Shown piece by piece: positions 57,001 through 64,000 of a stretch of 64,000 bases of DNA. How positions within the stretch are numbered: the stretch's first letter is position 1; each line of letters starts with the position of its first letter. Source of the DNA: Flavobacterium johnsoniae UW101 (lineage in GTDB: Bacteria > Bacteroidota > Bacteroidia > Flavobacteriales > Flavobacteriaceae); assembly GCF_000016645.1 (NCBI RefSeq), contig NC_009441.1, positions 2,480,001 to 2,544,000 of the forward strand. Reading direction: 5' to 3'. The notes below the pieces were generated by a model that ran no database searches, was not told the DNA's origin, and worked only from the letters and a program-made list of their open reading frames with translations. The translations under genes and the position numbers were made by a program.

Positions 57001-58460
57001 TAATAAATCTAATTAATGAACAACTGCATTATAGAATTACCCTAAAAGATGTGTTTGATTATCCTACAGTTCAAAAACTTGCTAAATATCTTGATAATAA
57101 AGAAGTTGTAAAAGATGTAAATATCCAGACTAGTAATGAAGAGCCCTATTATACAATAACTCCCTCTCAATACAATATTTGGCTGGCATCGCAGCAACAA
57201 GAAAAATCGACAGCTTACAACATGTCGGCAGTATTTAAAATTCAAGGAGAACTGAATAAAGCCCTATTCGATCAGATATTTCATGAAATCCAAAAGAAAC
57301 ATGAAGTATTGAGAACAAATTTTATTGCGATAGGAGGGATTCCGCACCAGATAATTACAAGTAAAAAAGAAGCGAATATCTTGATTAATGAATTCTTTTA
57401 TGATGAAAAACACATAACCGATGCGCTGAATGAGTATATAAATACAGAATTTGACCTGGAGAAAGAACCGCTTTTTAGAGTTTCATTTTTTCACGGAAGT
57501 GACGGGCAGTCTTACCTTGTTTTTTCGACACATCATATTATAATGGATGGCTGGTCTTTGGAGATATTAATTGAAGATTTTGTCAGCAAATACAAAGCCA
57601 GAGAAAAACAAGTTATACAACAAGAATCAGAATTAAAATTTCAGTTTAAAGATTATGCAGTTTGGCATGAAAAAGAGCTGAAAAGTAATCACGAAAAAAA
57701 CTTTGATTTCTGGAAAAACTATCTCAAAGGATATTCATGGAATAAAAATGTGCCTTTTGATTATGAAAATATCGAAGAAAAAGATTTAAAAGGCAGCCAT
57801 GATTTTAGGTATGAATCAGTTGAAAATGCACAATTAAAAAGTTTTGTTCATCAGTATAATGTATCACTTCACACTTTTTTGGTTAATGCATTTAATGTCT
57901 TGATTTACAAAATGTATGAGAAAGATGATTTTTGTGTAGGAACAGTTAATTCCGGAAGAACAAATTCTGAATTGCACAATCAATTAGGAATGTATGTAAA
58001 AACATTACCATTAAGAACACAAATAAATTCAAACCAAACTGTTCTCGAAATCATGAATCAAATGCATCAAAATTTATTATTGATTGATGAGCATCAGGAT
58101 ATACCAGCAGTTATACAGTCAAAATTAAGGTTTGATACTTTGTTAGTACTCCAAAATCCATCTTTTGATTATAATAACATTTACATAAATAAAGACCTTA
58201 ATCTGCAGATAGCGCCAATAAAAGAAGCCTACAGCCGATTACCATTGTTGATCACTTTTACTGTAAACAGCAAAAAATTGACTGGAAATATAAGTTACTC
58301 GGCCTCAAGTTACAGCGCTGAAACAATTGAATTAATCACATTAAAATACGAAAAAATAATAGCTGAAATTATTAAAAACCCTAACGTTCCTGTAAGCTCA
58401 TTAGATATCGAATTATCTTTTGAAAAAGAAAGGAAAATTGAGATTGGTTTAAATTTCTAA
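54015..58460 (+). CDS. NRPS: C-A-PCP-C (Gly)
   Basis: 1481 residues, no docking domain. First C domain starts at residue 1 (LTLPQQDVYFEQLMYPDDPIYN style) with HHIITDGWG near 131; this opening resembles starter C domains that attach an acyl group, but I cannot prove it. A loop near 602, PCP GGHS near 990, second C HHIIMDGWS near 1173. The A pocket reads DILQLGMIWK, one change from the Gly code DILQLGLIWK, so Gly is likely. The C-terminal C domain has no A after it. The 22107 protein begins with a C-less A-PCP, so the two may form a split module, putting this gene first in the second line although it is encoded after it. Ends ...IGLNF, with terminal Phe. Confidence 0.94.
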   Translation: MKLTLPQQDVYFEQLMYPDDPIYNIGAKISIDGDVSYEILNQAYIELINQHDSYRSIIQKSGDQVTIQTVENHDSVLEYLDFSCDENPDLEANQFMQEKFQVSVKLDTKELLHKFILIKVNEKQHYLFSVYHHIITDGWGTSLMFQRLVKNYNEISLSGNVTSVYPYSYQDFILDDEAYLLSEDYENDKNYWKNRFKQLPEQLLEVKENTGKPNQSKRKEIIIKRNVYNQLEQRSKDLGATTFHVILGVLYLYFGKKHQNTDFTIGLPVLNRGKSIFKKTVGLFMGVSPLRVQFGLEDNFEELIKNIKQQLRQDYRHQRFPLGRLVKELGLFQENERLFNITLSYEKQNYADHFVNTITKVIPLSHHSERVALAIYIREFDALEDVKIDFDYNVNYFSQEDISRVGSHFETLLSEIIKSTEKPLSEYEYITAIEKKQLLEEFNATEFNCDSETTLLDSFKKQAAKTPNKIALTDQEKTFTYQELDLFSDRVAFFLQKKIKKDEPVPVAVLMNRSADLVATLLGVLKSGNAYIPLDPSFPKDRLEYIIDHSGVEQVISTEILNQSIGLNRQIIDIELLPDEVLDQKQNALKTVPSANTAYIIYTSGSTGNPKGVAIGHKALLNFLISIQQQPKIEEQDYLFSVTTQSFDISILEFFAPLISGAALYIASEELLDDPFAVITALEDLKPTIIQATPSFFQMLYNAGWKGNKSLKILCGGDLLSETLSEKLRQTNGALWNMYGPTETTIWSSCKNIMQANEASNIGKPINNTQLYILDSYMKLLPIGSAGAIYIGGDGLAQGYFKNEELTNEKFVQSPFDQNQKIYNTGDLGRWNENGEIEFMGRNDNQVKIRGYRIELGEIEARLNQIKNVKASVVVAQKSKEQESLLIAYLIFENEEFNPSFIVNILREELPEYMIPHAIMQVDEFPLTPNKKIDRKELSLRKITIAKSEVSNEMPVTAIEKSLYKFYTEVLEIKAEISITDNFFALGGHSLNAVKLINLINEQLHYRITLKDVFDYPTVQKLAKYLDNKEVVKDVNIQTSNEEPYYTITPSQYNIWLASQQQEKSTAYNMSAVFKIQGELNKALFDQIFHEIQKKHEVLRTNFIAIGGIPHQIITSKKEANILINEFFYDEKHITDALNEYINTEFDLEKEPLFRVSFFHGSDGQSYLVFSTHHIIMDGWSLEILIEDFVSKYKAREKQVIQQESELKFQFKDYAVWHEKELKSNHEKNFDFWKNYLKGYSWNKNVPFDYENIEEKDLKGSHDFRYESVENAQLKSFVHQYNVSLHTFLVNAFNVLIYKMYEKDDFCVGTVNSGRTNSELHNQLGMYVKTLPLRTQINSNQTVLEIMNQMHQNLLLIDEHQDIPAVIQSKLRFDTLLVLQNPSFDYNNIYINKDLNLQIAPIKEAYSRLPLLITFTVNSKKLTGNISYSASSYSAETIELITLKYEKIIAEIIKNPNVPVSSLDIELSFEKERKIEIGLNF

Positions 58461-58496
58461 ACAACGATTCTAAAAACAACATTAAAAAGAAATATT

Positions 58497-60434
58497 ATGA
58501 AATTAAAAGCGACAATTATCCTTATTCTTTTTTTAGTGGTAAATATTTTGAGCGGTTTACAAGCACAAACTGTGACCTTTGAAAAAAGCGCACCTCATTT
58601 ATCTCAATTTAAAGATTCTGATTCTAAAATAGTCTGGGGATATCTTAATGTTCCTGAAACCTGGGGATCTGAAGATGGAAAGACCATAAAGATTGCTGTA
58701 ACTGTTTTAAAGAAAACTTCAAACGAGAAATCTTCAAAAGCAATTGTTTTTATACAAGGAGGCCCGGGCGCATCTGGTATCTCAAATGTATGGACCTGGA
58801 TGAATCATCCTCTTCGGGAAAATAATGACATTGTAGTGTTTGATGTTCGCGGTACAGGATTCTGTAAACCAAGATTATCTGAAAATCTGGGTAAAAAGTT
58901 TTTAGAAATTCTGGCAAGGAATCAAAGTGAAGAAGATGATGAAAAACAAAAGACAAATGCTGCAATGTTATGCCGACAGGATCTTGTGAACAGGGGAATA
59001 AATATCGATTCGTATAATAGTTTTTCTATTGCCAATGATCTTCATGCCTTAAAAACGGCCTTAAAATATAAAGAATGGAATGTATATGGCGTATCGTATG
59101 GAACTTACATTGCACAAGTCTATGCCAGTACTTATCCAAAAGATATACAATCATTGGTTTTAGATTCTGCTGTAAATGATATTTCAACGTATTATGTAGA
59201 CAATACCTCTAATTATATGACAAGTCTGCAAAAGGTATTTGATATTTGTAAAAATGACAAAAACTACAACAAAGAATATCCTAATTTAGAAAAAGTATAT
59301 TACGAAGTTATTGCCGATTTGGAGAAAAATCCTCTTACAGTAAAAGTCGACAAATCACTCGTGTCAACAGGCACATTTACTTATAATGCGGAAGATTTTA
59401 AAGTAGCAATTCAGCAGGCATTGTACAATAAACAGCTTGTAGAAGTTATTCCGGTATTAATTTATCAGTTTCATGAAAGAAAAGGAGAATCATTAGGAAA
59501 TCTGGTAAGTGCTTTTTCAAATTTATTAGAAATGGATTATGGCGTTTACTATTGTGTAAGCTGTAATGAAGCACTGCCTAACAACGATTTTTCTTTATAT
59601 AAAAGCGAAGCGTCAAAATTTAGAGGTTTAAGCGGGGGAATTTCTTTCTATAAATCTGATTTTAAAGTATGTGAAGCATGGAATAAAAAAAGAAATGAAA
59701 GTGCAGTAAAACATTATGATCTCTCAAATCTTTCTGCAGCTAAATTTCCAGTATTGGTTTTCTCAGGTGAGTTTGATCCCATAACACCACAGGCAAATGG
59801 AAAAAAGACAGCCGAAAAATTTAAAAATGCTTATAATATTAATGCAAAAACCTATGGACATGTACCAAGCTTTACAGCAATTGGACGTGAAGTGGCACAG
59901 AAGTTTATTAATAATCCTCAGCAAAAACCCGATTTGGATGCTTTTAAGAAAGCAAAAGAAATTAAACTTGTAACCGGAGTTATAATCAATAAAGGAGTGT
60001 CAAAAGCAGGAAGCAGTATTGGACAATTTAATTTAATATTCTTATTTCCACTTATTATAGCTTTAATAATTATGCTGGTTTTTATTTTAACGTATTTCAT
60101 AAAAATAATCAAAAAACGATACCCTGCAATACAGGATAAAGTGATGAGAATATGTTTAATTACTACTTCGATCATTGGATTAGCTCTTTTTGTAAATCTG
60201 ATTATGGCAATAATAGAAGTATCAAAACAAAACTTTTTCATTTTGGCTTTTGGACTGCCGGAAAATTTCAATTATATATTCTCAATGGTTTTCTTGTTTT
60301 TAGGCTGTCTGATCTTAACGTTGGCATATTTTGTTTTTACGGTTAAAAAAACCAGAGAAAGAGGAATTGCCTTTTCAGTAATCTTTTCAAACATACTGCT
60401 TGCCACTTATTTATTTTATTGGGGAATCATCTAA
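58497..60434 (+). CDS. Exported alpha/beta hydrolase (peptidase-like) with four C-terminal membrane spans
   Basis: 645 residues. A signal peptide at 1-24 (ends LQAQ) is followed by a proline-iminopeptidase/TAP-like hydrolase: oxyanion GGPGASG near 88, DVRGTG near 116, nucleophile Ser200 in GVSYGT, Asp427 in GEFDPITP and His455 in YGHVPSF. After about residue 510 come four hydrophobic spans (about 512-535, 550-574, 593-616, 625-643), not part of usual family members. The enzyme should face the periplasm and sit in the inner membrane. Within an NRPS locus with a periplasm-directed exporter it could trim a leader residue or acyl group from an exported precursor (as PvdQ does for pyoverdine, a different fold) or degrade the product as self-protection. 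It could also be a general peptidase. Confidence 0.88.
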   Translation: MKLKATIILILFLVVNILSGLQAQTVTFEKSAPHLSQFKDSDSKIVWGYLNVPETWGSEDGKTIKIAVTVLKKTSNEKSSKAIVFIQGGPGASGISNVWTWMNHPLRENNDIVVFDVRGTGFCKPRLSENLGKKFLEILARNQSEEDDEKQKTNAAMLCRQDLVNRGINIDSYNSFSIANDLHALKTALKYKEWNVYGVSYGTYIAQVYASTYPKDIQSLVLDSAVNDISTYYVDNTSNYMTSLQKVFDICKNDKNYNKEYPNLEKVYYEVIADLEKNPLTVKVDKSLVSTGTFTYNAEDFKVAIQQALYNKQLVEVIPVLIYQFHERKGESLGNLVSAFSNLLEMDYGVYYCVSCNEALPNNDFSLYKSEASKFRGLSGGISFYKSDFKVCEAWNKKRNESAVKHYDLSNLSAAKFPVLVFSGEFDPITPQANGKKTAEKFKNAYNINAKTYGHVPSFTAIGREVAQKFINNPQQKPDLDAFKKAKEIKLVTGVIINKGVSKAGSSIGQFNLIFLFPLIIALIIMLVFILTYFIKIIKKRYPAIQDKVMRICLITTSIIGLALFVNLIMAIIEVSKQNFFILAFGLPENFNYIFSMVFLFLGCLILTLAYFVFTVKKTRERGIAFSVIFSNILLATYLFYWGII

Positions 60435-60495
60435 AAAACAACCAGTAGAATCTTCAACATAATTCGATAAAAAAATAACAATAAAAGAACTTATT

Positions 60496-61863
60496 ATGCT
60501 AGAAAATATAATAGAAGAATATACGATCCTTTCGGATAAATTTTCAAAATTCAGATACAATGATCAATTTCCTTCAAGGATTGATACTAATGATGAATCA
60601 GTTCCTGAAGTTTTCAAAAATTATGAGTATCCTGTTACATCATGGCCCATACTCATTAATAAAGAAATGACTGAACAGCTAAATGAGCTTTCTCATAGAC
60701 TGCCAAAACTGCTGAATAAAATTCCGTCTCTATATTTTAATAATGACATAAAAAAAATTGCTGAATTTTATTTTGATGGGAATGAAATACTTGCCGAATT
60801 TGGAATGATGTGCCATGAAAAAAACATTGAAGTTGGGTGCAGATTAGATTTGACTTACACAGAGGATGGCTTTAAAGTTTTAGAAGCCAACATGGGATCT
60901 TCATTAGGAGGATGGCAGATACATAGTTTGGAATCTGTCATTAGAAGAAATCATCCTGAGTTGTCAGATGAAGATAAATCAGACAATTACAAGACAAGAA
61001 ATACTCTTAAAATTTACATGGAATATCTTATTGAACAGATCAGAAAACAAGTAGGAAGAGACAAAAAGAAGCTCAATTTGTTTATTGATATGAGAGATAT
61101 TGAAACTGTAGACCGAGAGAAAAACTTATCTTTTTTTGACAATTTCTACAGACAGGAATTAAAGAATCAAGGATTAGAAGGTCAGGCATATTCGGCTAAT
61201 ATAAATTCGTTAGAACTTATCGATGGGGACTTATATTTTGAAGATACGGTTATTCATGGAGTTATAATTTTAGCATTAGATGTAGAAATTACTCCTGCAA
61301 TTTTCAGGGCATTCATAATGGATAAAATATATTTTCCAGACCATGTAGGTTTAAGGATGCTTGGCGATAAAAGAAATTTGGCCATATTGAGAGAATTAGC
61401 TCAGTCTGGAAAATTCTCAGCAAGAGACAATGAATTAATGCTTAGCCATATTCCCTGGACTTCGCCAGTTGAAAACAAGACTACTATTTTTAAAGGTGTA
61501 GAATATAATCTTTCACAATTACTCAAAAAAAATAAAAGCAGATTCGTGATAAAAGCCGCAAGAGGATATCAGGGAAAAGATGTTTTTATTGGCAAATTTA
61601 CCAATACGGATGAATGGGAAGAAGTGTTAGAAAAAGCTTTGGAAAATGGTGCTTTTATAGCTCAGGAGTTTAGTGATTCTGTTGACTTTGCAGCTCCCAA
61701 TAGGCACAATGAATGGACTCCGCATAAACTTATCTGGGGAGCATTTGGATTTGGAGATTTTTATGGAGGCGTCTGGGTGAGAATGTCAGAAGTAAAAACA
61801 GATGTTGGTGTTATTAATTCAGCTACAGGTGCAGTAGAAGCAATTGTATTTGAGATTCTTTAA
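60496..61863 (+). CDS. ATP-grasp-like protein
   Basis: 455 residues. I see no signal peptide. The pattern resembles ATP-grasp enzymes: a metal/substrate segment FKVLEANMGSSLGGWQ near 127-141, a basic nucleotide-binding stretch FVIKAARGYQGKDVFIG near 345-361, and an acidic IAQEFSDSVDF after it. The order of segments suggests a circularly permuted ATP-grasp, but I cannot settle that by eye. Such enzymes join a carboxylate to an amine with ATP, so it might add an amino acid to the product or a precursor, or provide self-resistance. It is the last gene of the plus-strand run, 61 bp after the hydrolase, followed by a strong hairpin. Family call is moderate; the reaction is unknown. Confidence 0.7.
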   Translation: MLENIIEEYTILSDKFSKFRYNDQFPSRIDTNDESVPEVFKNYEYPVTSWPILINKEMTEQLNELSHRLPKLLNKIPSLYFNNDIKKIAEFYFDGNEILAEFGMMCHEKNIEVGCRLDLTYTEDGFKVLEANMGSSLGGWQIHSLESVIRRNHPELSDEDKSDNYKTRNTLKIYMEYLIEQIRKQVGRDKKKLNLFIDMRDIETVDREKNLSFFDNFYRQELKNQGLEGQAYSANINSLELIDGDLYFEDTVIHGVIILALDVEITPAIFRAFIMDKIYFPDHVGLRMLGDKRNLAILRELAQSGKFSARDNELMLSHIPWTSPVENKTTIFKGVEYNLSQLLKKNKSRFVIKAARGYQGKDVFIGKFTNTDEWEEVLEKALENGAFIAQEFSDSVDFAAPNRHNEWTPHKLIWGAFGFGDFYGGVWVRMSEVKTDVGVINSATGAVEAIVFEIL

Positions 61864-61866
61864 TTT

Positions 61867-61910
61867 TTTAACTAGTCCTGAAAGTTTTGCCCATTTCAGG
61901 ACTAGTTAAA
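61867..61910. terminator. Perfect 17 bp stem-loop between convergent genes
   Basis: 61867-61883 is the exact reverse complement of 61894-61910, with a 10 nt loop, just after the stop at 61863 and 70 bp before the 3' end of the minus-strand gene. Position between convergent genes suggests a two-way terminator. There is no T-tract on either side, so the mechanism is uncertain. Confidence 0.6.
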
Positions 61911-61979
61911 TATGACATAGTTAATACTATGATCTCAATGTCATTTTCGATTTTTATTTTAGAAATAATTTGACTTGTT

Positions 61980-63023
61980 CTATTTAATTTCAGGCAGCTT
62001 AAACTCTTTGTCGTAAATAATATTTATCAGGACTTCTATAAAAGTATTAGTGGGAATTCTTTCTCCATTTGTAGAATATGATATGGATATTTTATCTTTC
62101 TCATTATATAAAGCTATTGAATGAGAACCAAGTACATCGCCGCTATGTCCATAAAAAATATTCTCCTTAAAAGGGTACAGCGCTAAACCTCTTCCCCATT
62201 CATCTTTTCCAATGGGTTTCATGATTTCTAAAGTTTCCCTTTTCACTAATTTGTTCTGAAACAAATTATTAATTAAAATGTTCATGTCTTTAGTCGTACT
62301 TGAAATGTCTCCAACGCCTATTACATTAGAGTATTCAATATCTTTAATTTCAGTCCAGTTTTCTGTGAATTTATAGGAATTAAAAGTGTTTTTTGGATTT
62401 GATTTTACTGACGCAAAATTTTTAAGTTTTAAAGGTTTTATTATTTCCTGTTCAACAATTTTATTATAAGGTGTATTATATATTTTTTCAATTATCATTC
62501 TCAATAGAAGGTATGCAGAGTTTGAATAGACAACCTTTTCATTTGGCTGAAAACTTACACCCTGTCTTTTTATTTCGTCAAAAACTTCTTGTTCGCTTAC
62601 TTTTTGGGTTACCCAGACAACACCATCTTTTATTGCAAAATTTCCCAATCCGCTTGTATGCTCTAACATGTTTTTAATTGTTATCACTTTTGAATTAGGT
62701 ATCTCTGGATAAAAATCAGATAATTTAGTATCTAATTTTAATTTGTCATTTTCTATTAATTTGAAAACTAAAATCGCGGTAACCATTTTCGTTACAGAAG
62801 CAATATGATATTCCGTATTTTTGTTATAATGTACACCAATTAATTTATCTTGTCCAAAACTTCTGTTATAAACTTCTTGTGAGTTCTTATATATTGACAA
62901 GCTGCCAATTCCGCCATTATTAGTTTCTATGTAATTAATATATTCATCTATTTTTTTATTCATTTCTTGAGAGAATAAGCTTCCAGATAATAGCGATAAA
63001 AAAGCTAATAATTTGAATTTCAT
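61980..63023 (-). CDS. Beta-lactamase-family serine hydrolase (class C / DD-peptidase-like)
   Basis: 347 residues with an N-terminal signal peptide (hydrophobic core ending SLFSQ near 19). Active-site motifs of the penicillin-binding/class C beta-lactamase family: S76-x-x-K79 (SVTK), Y166-x-N168 (YSN) and HSG at 293-295. It should be a periplasmic or lipid-free secreted esterase, DD-peptidase or D-amino-acid peptidase. It is on the opposite strand, with its own candidate promoter, and so is probably not part of the NRPS operon. Relatives cleave D-amino-acid peptides, so a part in product turnover is possible but unsupported. True beta-lactamase activity should not be assumed. Confidence 0.9.
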   Translation of the reverse strand: MKFKLLAFLSLLSGSLFSQEMNKKIDEYINYIETNNGGIGSLSIYKNSQEVYNRSFGQDKLIGVHYNKNTEYHIASVTKMVTAILVFKLIENDKLKLDTKLSDFYPEIPNSKVITIKNMLEHTSGLGNFAIKDGVVWVTQKVSEQEVFDEIKRQGVSFQPNEKVVYSNSAYLLLRMIIEKIYNTPYNKIVEQEIIKPLKLKNFASVKSNPKNTFNSYKFTENWTEIKDIEYSNVIGVGDISSTTKDMNILINNLFQNKLVKRETLEIMKPIGKDEWGRGLALYPFKENIFYGHSGDVLGSHSIALYNEKDKISISYSTNGERIPTNTFIEVLINIIYDKEFKLPEIK

Positions 63024-63105
63024 TTTTTATATTTTACAATTCTACTTATTTTGTTTGAAAAAGTTTTTTATTGATATTTTTTTGAATTCTAAAAAGAATA
63101 TTTCT

Positions 63106-63113
63106 CAAATATA
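63106..63113 (-). promoter_or_regulatory. Candidate -7 box for the serine hydrolase gene
   Basis: On the minus strand the sequence reads TATATTTG, a full match to TAnnTTTG, about 83 bp upstream of the start codon at 63023. The -33 element is not clear. Confidence 0.45.
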
Positions 63114-63277
63114 ATGACATCTTCTTACAAATAAGAAAAAAACAACTATTAATAACACCAGAAAAGGAATACCACTTTAATTTTTACAAACGTGGTAATG
63201 AAAATATTTTATCTTTAAAGGAATTAAGTTCTGCTGGATCAGGAAAAAGACTTCTTGACATTGATCATTCCACAAAT

Positions 63278-63312
63278 ATTAAATGAATTTCCAATGATTA
63301 AATTCATTTAAT
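63278..63312. other. Perfect inverted repeat (13 bp stem, 9 nt loop)
   Basis: 63278-63290 and 63300-63312 are exact reverse complements in AT-rich intergenic DNA between two minus-strand genes. No T-tract follows. Function unknown. Confidence 0.5.
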
Positions 63313-63468
63313 AATGTAACTACAGGCAGTTTGTATATCTTATTATAATTATGATACCAGATTTTTTTGATAGCTGCCAGTTCTCTAAAACTGCTTAGTT
63401 TAAAGATAAATGTGCCGAATACTTAGGATACTTGCATGTCATTCATTGGTAATTTATAGTAAAAACAG

Positions 63469-63502
63469 AAAAACCTTTAAATCTTGAGATCTAAAGGTTT
63501 TT
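63469..63502 (-). terminator. Rho-independent terminator after tRNA-Ser
   Basis: 63469-63479 pairs exactly with 63492-63502 (11 bp, with an inner 4 bp pairing), T-rich on both sides once read on either strand. It lies about 30 bp past the 3' end of the minus-strand tRNA. Confidence 0.75.
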
Positions 63503-63533
63503 GTTTTTTGAAAATTTCTTTCGAAACTTCATC

Positions 63534-63621
63534 TGGCGGAGAAAGAGGGATTCGAACCCCCGGACCTGTTACAGTCAACAGTTTTCAAGACTGCCGCATT
63601 CGACCGCTCTGCCATTTCTCC
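63534..63621 (-). tRNA. tRNA-Ser (anticodon UGA)
   Basis: Read on the minus strand, the acceptor stem GGAGAAA pairs with TTTCTCC and is followed by G and an encoded CCA. The D-arm (GGCAGAGCGGTCGAA), the anticodon arm with TCTTGAAAA giving UGA, the long variable arm typical of serine tRNAs and the TTCGAAT T-loop are all visible. Length is 88 including CCA. Two short open frames over it are chance. Confidence 0.97.
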
Positions 63622-64000
63622 AGTATGTCGCTCTCATTGCCTGATTGCGGGTGCAAATATAGAATGTTTTTTTGATTTCAGAAATTTTTTTGACAGTTTT
63701 ATAAAGGAAATAATTTTTATCCAAGTGTATAACTTTAATTTTGGAAACTAACTCCTTGTGAAACAAAGGTTGTGGCTTCGATAATTTGCTCGTAAAAAAA
63801 AACATAATTTACGATTACTTTTATATTTTTTGACAAATCAATGGACTGAAAATATCAATCTTGATTATTTTTTTATTCATCTTTTTTATGACTGGTTCAA
63901 TTGTGCCTGCGGTTGCGGATACAAATTTAAGTATTTGTAAATTTAATGCAGCTTTGAAAAGTGATGTCAAAATAGGCTGTATTTTAATCAAAATCAGGGC
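63622..64000. other. 379 bp right-end region without a called gene
   Basis: Apart from the candidate tRNA promoter I see no supported gene. A minus-strand frame is open from the window edge down to about 63824 (59 codons, stop there), and a plus-strand frame from the ATG at 63888 runs off the end. Either could be the edge of a real gene, but neither has recognisable features. Confidence 0.4.
63654..63661 (-). promoter_or_regulatory. Candidate -7 box for tRNA-Ser
   Basis: TATATTTG on the minus strand, about 33 bp upstream of the mature tRNA 5' end, matches the Bacteroidota TAnnTTTG box. A -33 TTG is not clear. Confidence 0.5.

Larger units (their letters stand above)
63024..63533. other. 510 bp intergenic region, serine hydrolase to tRNA
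   Basis: AT-rich and without a credible gene on either strand. It holds the candidate promoter at 63106, the inverted repeat at 63278 and the tRNA terminator at 63469. I see nothing else. Confidence 0.6.

Noticed and set aside
959..60346. Many minus-strand and out-of-frame open frames of 60-118 codons inside NRPS and other genes
   Set aside because: All lie within long, clearly coding frames, show composition of antisense shadows and lack motifs.
63534..63621. tRNA-Ser as an island integration site
   Set aside because: I found no repeated tRNA 3' end elsewhere in the window and no integrase; the left border is not visible.
63484..63805. Two short open frames (63484-63675 plus, 63575-63805 minus) over the tRNA region
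   Set aside because: They overlap tRNA-Ser; the [12 protein letters not shown] translation is a well-known artefact of tRNA sequence.
1..64000. CRISPR arrays, insertion sequences, phage genes, rRNA
   Set aside because: No regular short repeats, transposase, integrase or rRNA sequence was seen; repeats present are NRPS domain homology.

Overview
The window is AT-rich DNA of Bacteroidota type, most like Flavobacterium or a close relative. The supporting signs are an outer-membrane beta-barrel receptor with a CarboxypepD_reg-like N-terminus, A-rich leaders without Shine-Dalgarno sequences, and TAnnTTTG-type -7 promoter boxes. Nearly all of it (1 to about 61.9 kb, plus strand) is one very large non-ribosomal peptide synthetase (NRPS) locus whose left end lies outside the window. 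I count 13 adenylation (A) domains, 13 carrier (PCP) domains, 13 complete condensation (C) domains plus one cut by the left edge, 3 epimerization (E) domains and 1 terminal reductase.

Block 1 (1-21686) is an assembly line on four NRPS proteins plus a short-chain dehydrogenase. The order is C-A-PCP-C-A-PCP (partial), TubC-type dock-C-A-PCP-C-A-PCP, dock-C-A-PCP-C, SDR, and A-PCP-E-reductase. Hand-read A-domain codes suggest ...Leu-X-X-Ala-Ala-(D-)Asp, released reductively as an aldehyde or alcohol. A terminator-like hairpin and a 420 bp gap with a candidate promoter follow.

Block 2 (22107-48603) holds A-PCP-C-A-PCP-C plus a C-lobe fragment, a class III aminotransferase, C-lobe fragment-A-PCP-C-A-PCP-E-C-A-PCP, a CmlA-like diiron hydroxylase candidate, and dock-C-A-PCP-E-terminal C. 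Block 3 (48772-61863) holds an outer-membrane receptor, a type II thioesterase, a small unknown protein, a SyrD/PvdE-type ABC exporter, another NRPS protein (C-A-PCP-C, Gly), a secreted/membrane-anchored alpha/beta hydrolase and an ATP-grasp-like protein.

Counting domains, the C-terminal C domain of the 54015 protein fits the C-less A-PCP start of the 22107 protein. A second line can then be read as (starter?)-Gly-X-Asp-Dab?-D-Thr-Leu-D-X, with the diaminobutyrate precursor possibly made by the linked aminotransferase, hydroxylation by the CmlA-like enzyme, and release by a terminal C-type domain because no thioesterase domain is present. Protein ends fall into two classes. PCP-ended proteins finish in acidic tails with a hydrophobic terminus, and the next NRPS protein starts with a TubC-type dock. 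C-ended proteins all finish in Phe.

The right end holds a serine beta-lactamase-family protein (minus strand), a tRNA-Ser(UGA) (minus strand) and AT-rich intergenic DNA. All substrate assignments are my own reading of pocket residues from unaligned sequence and are inferences.
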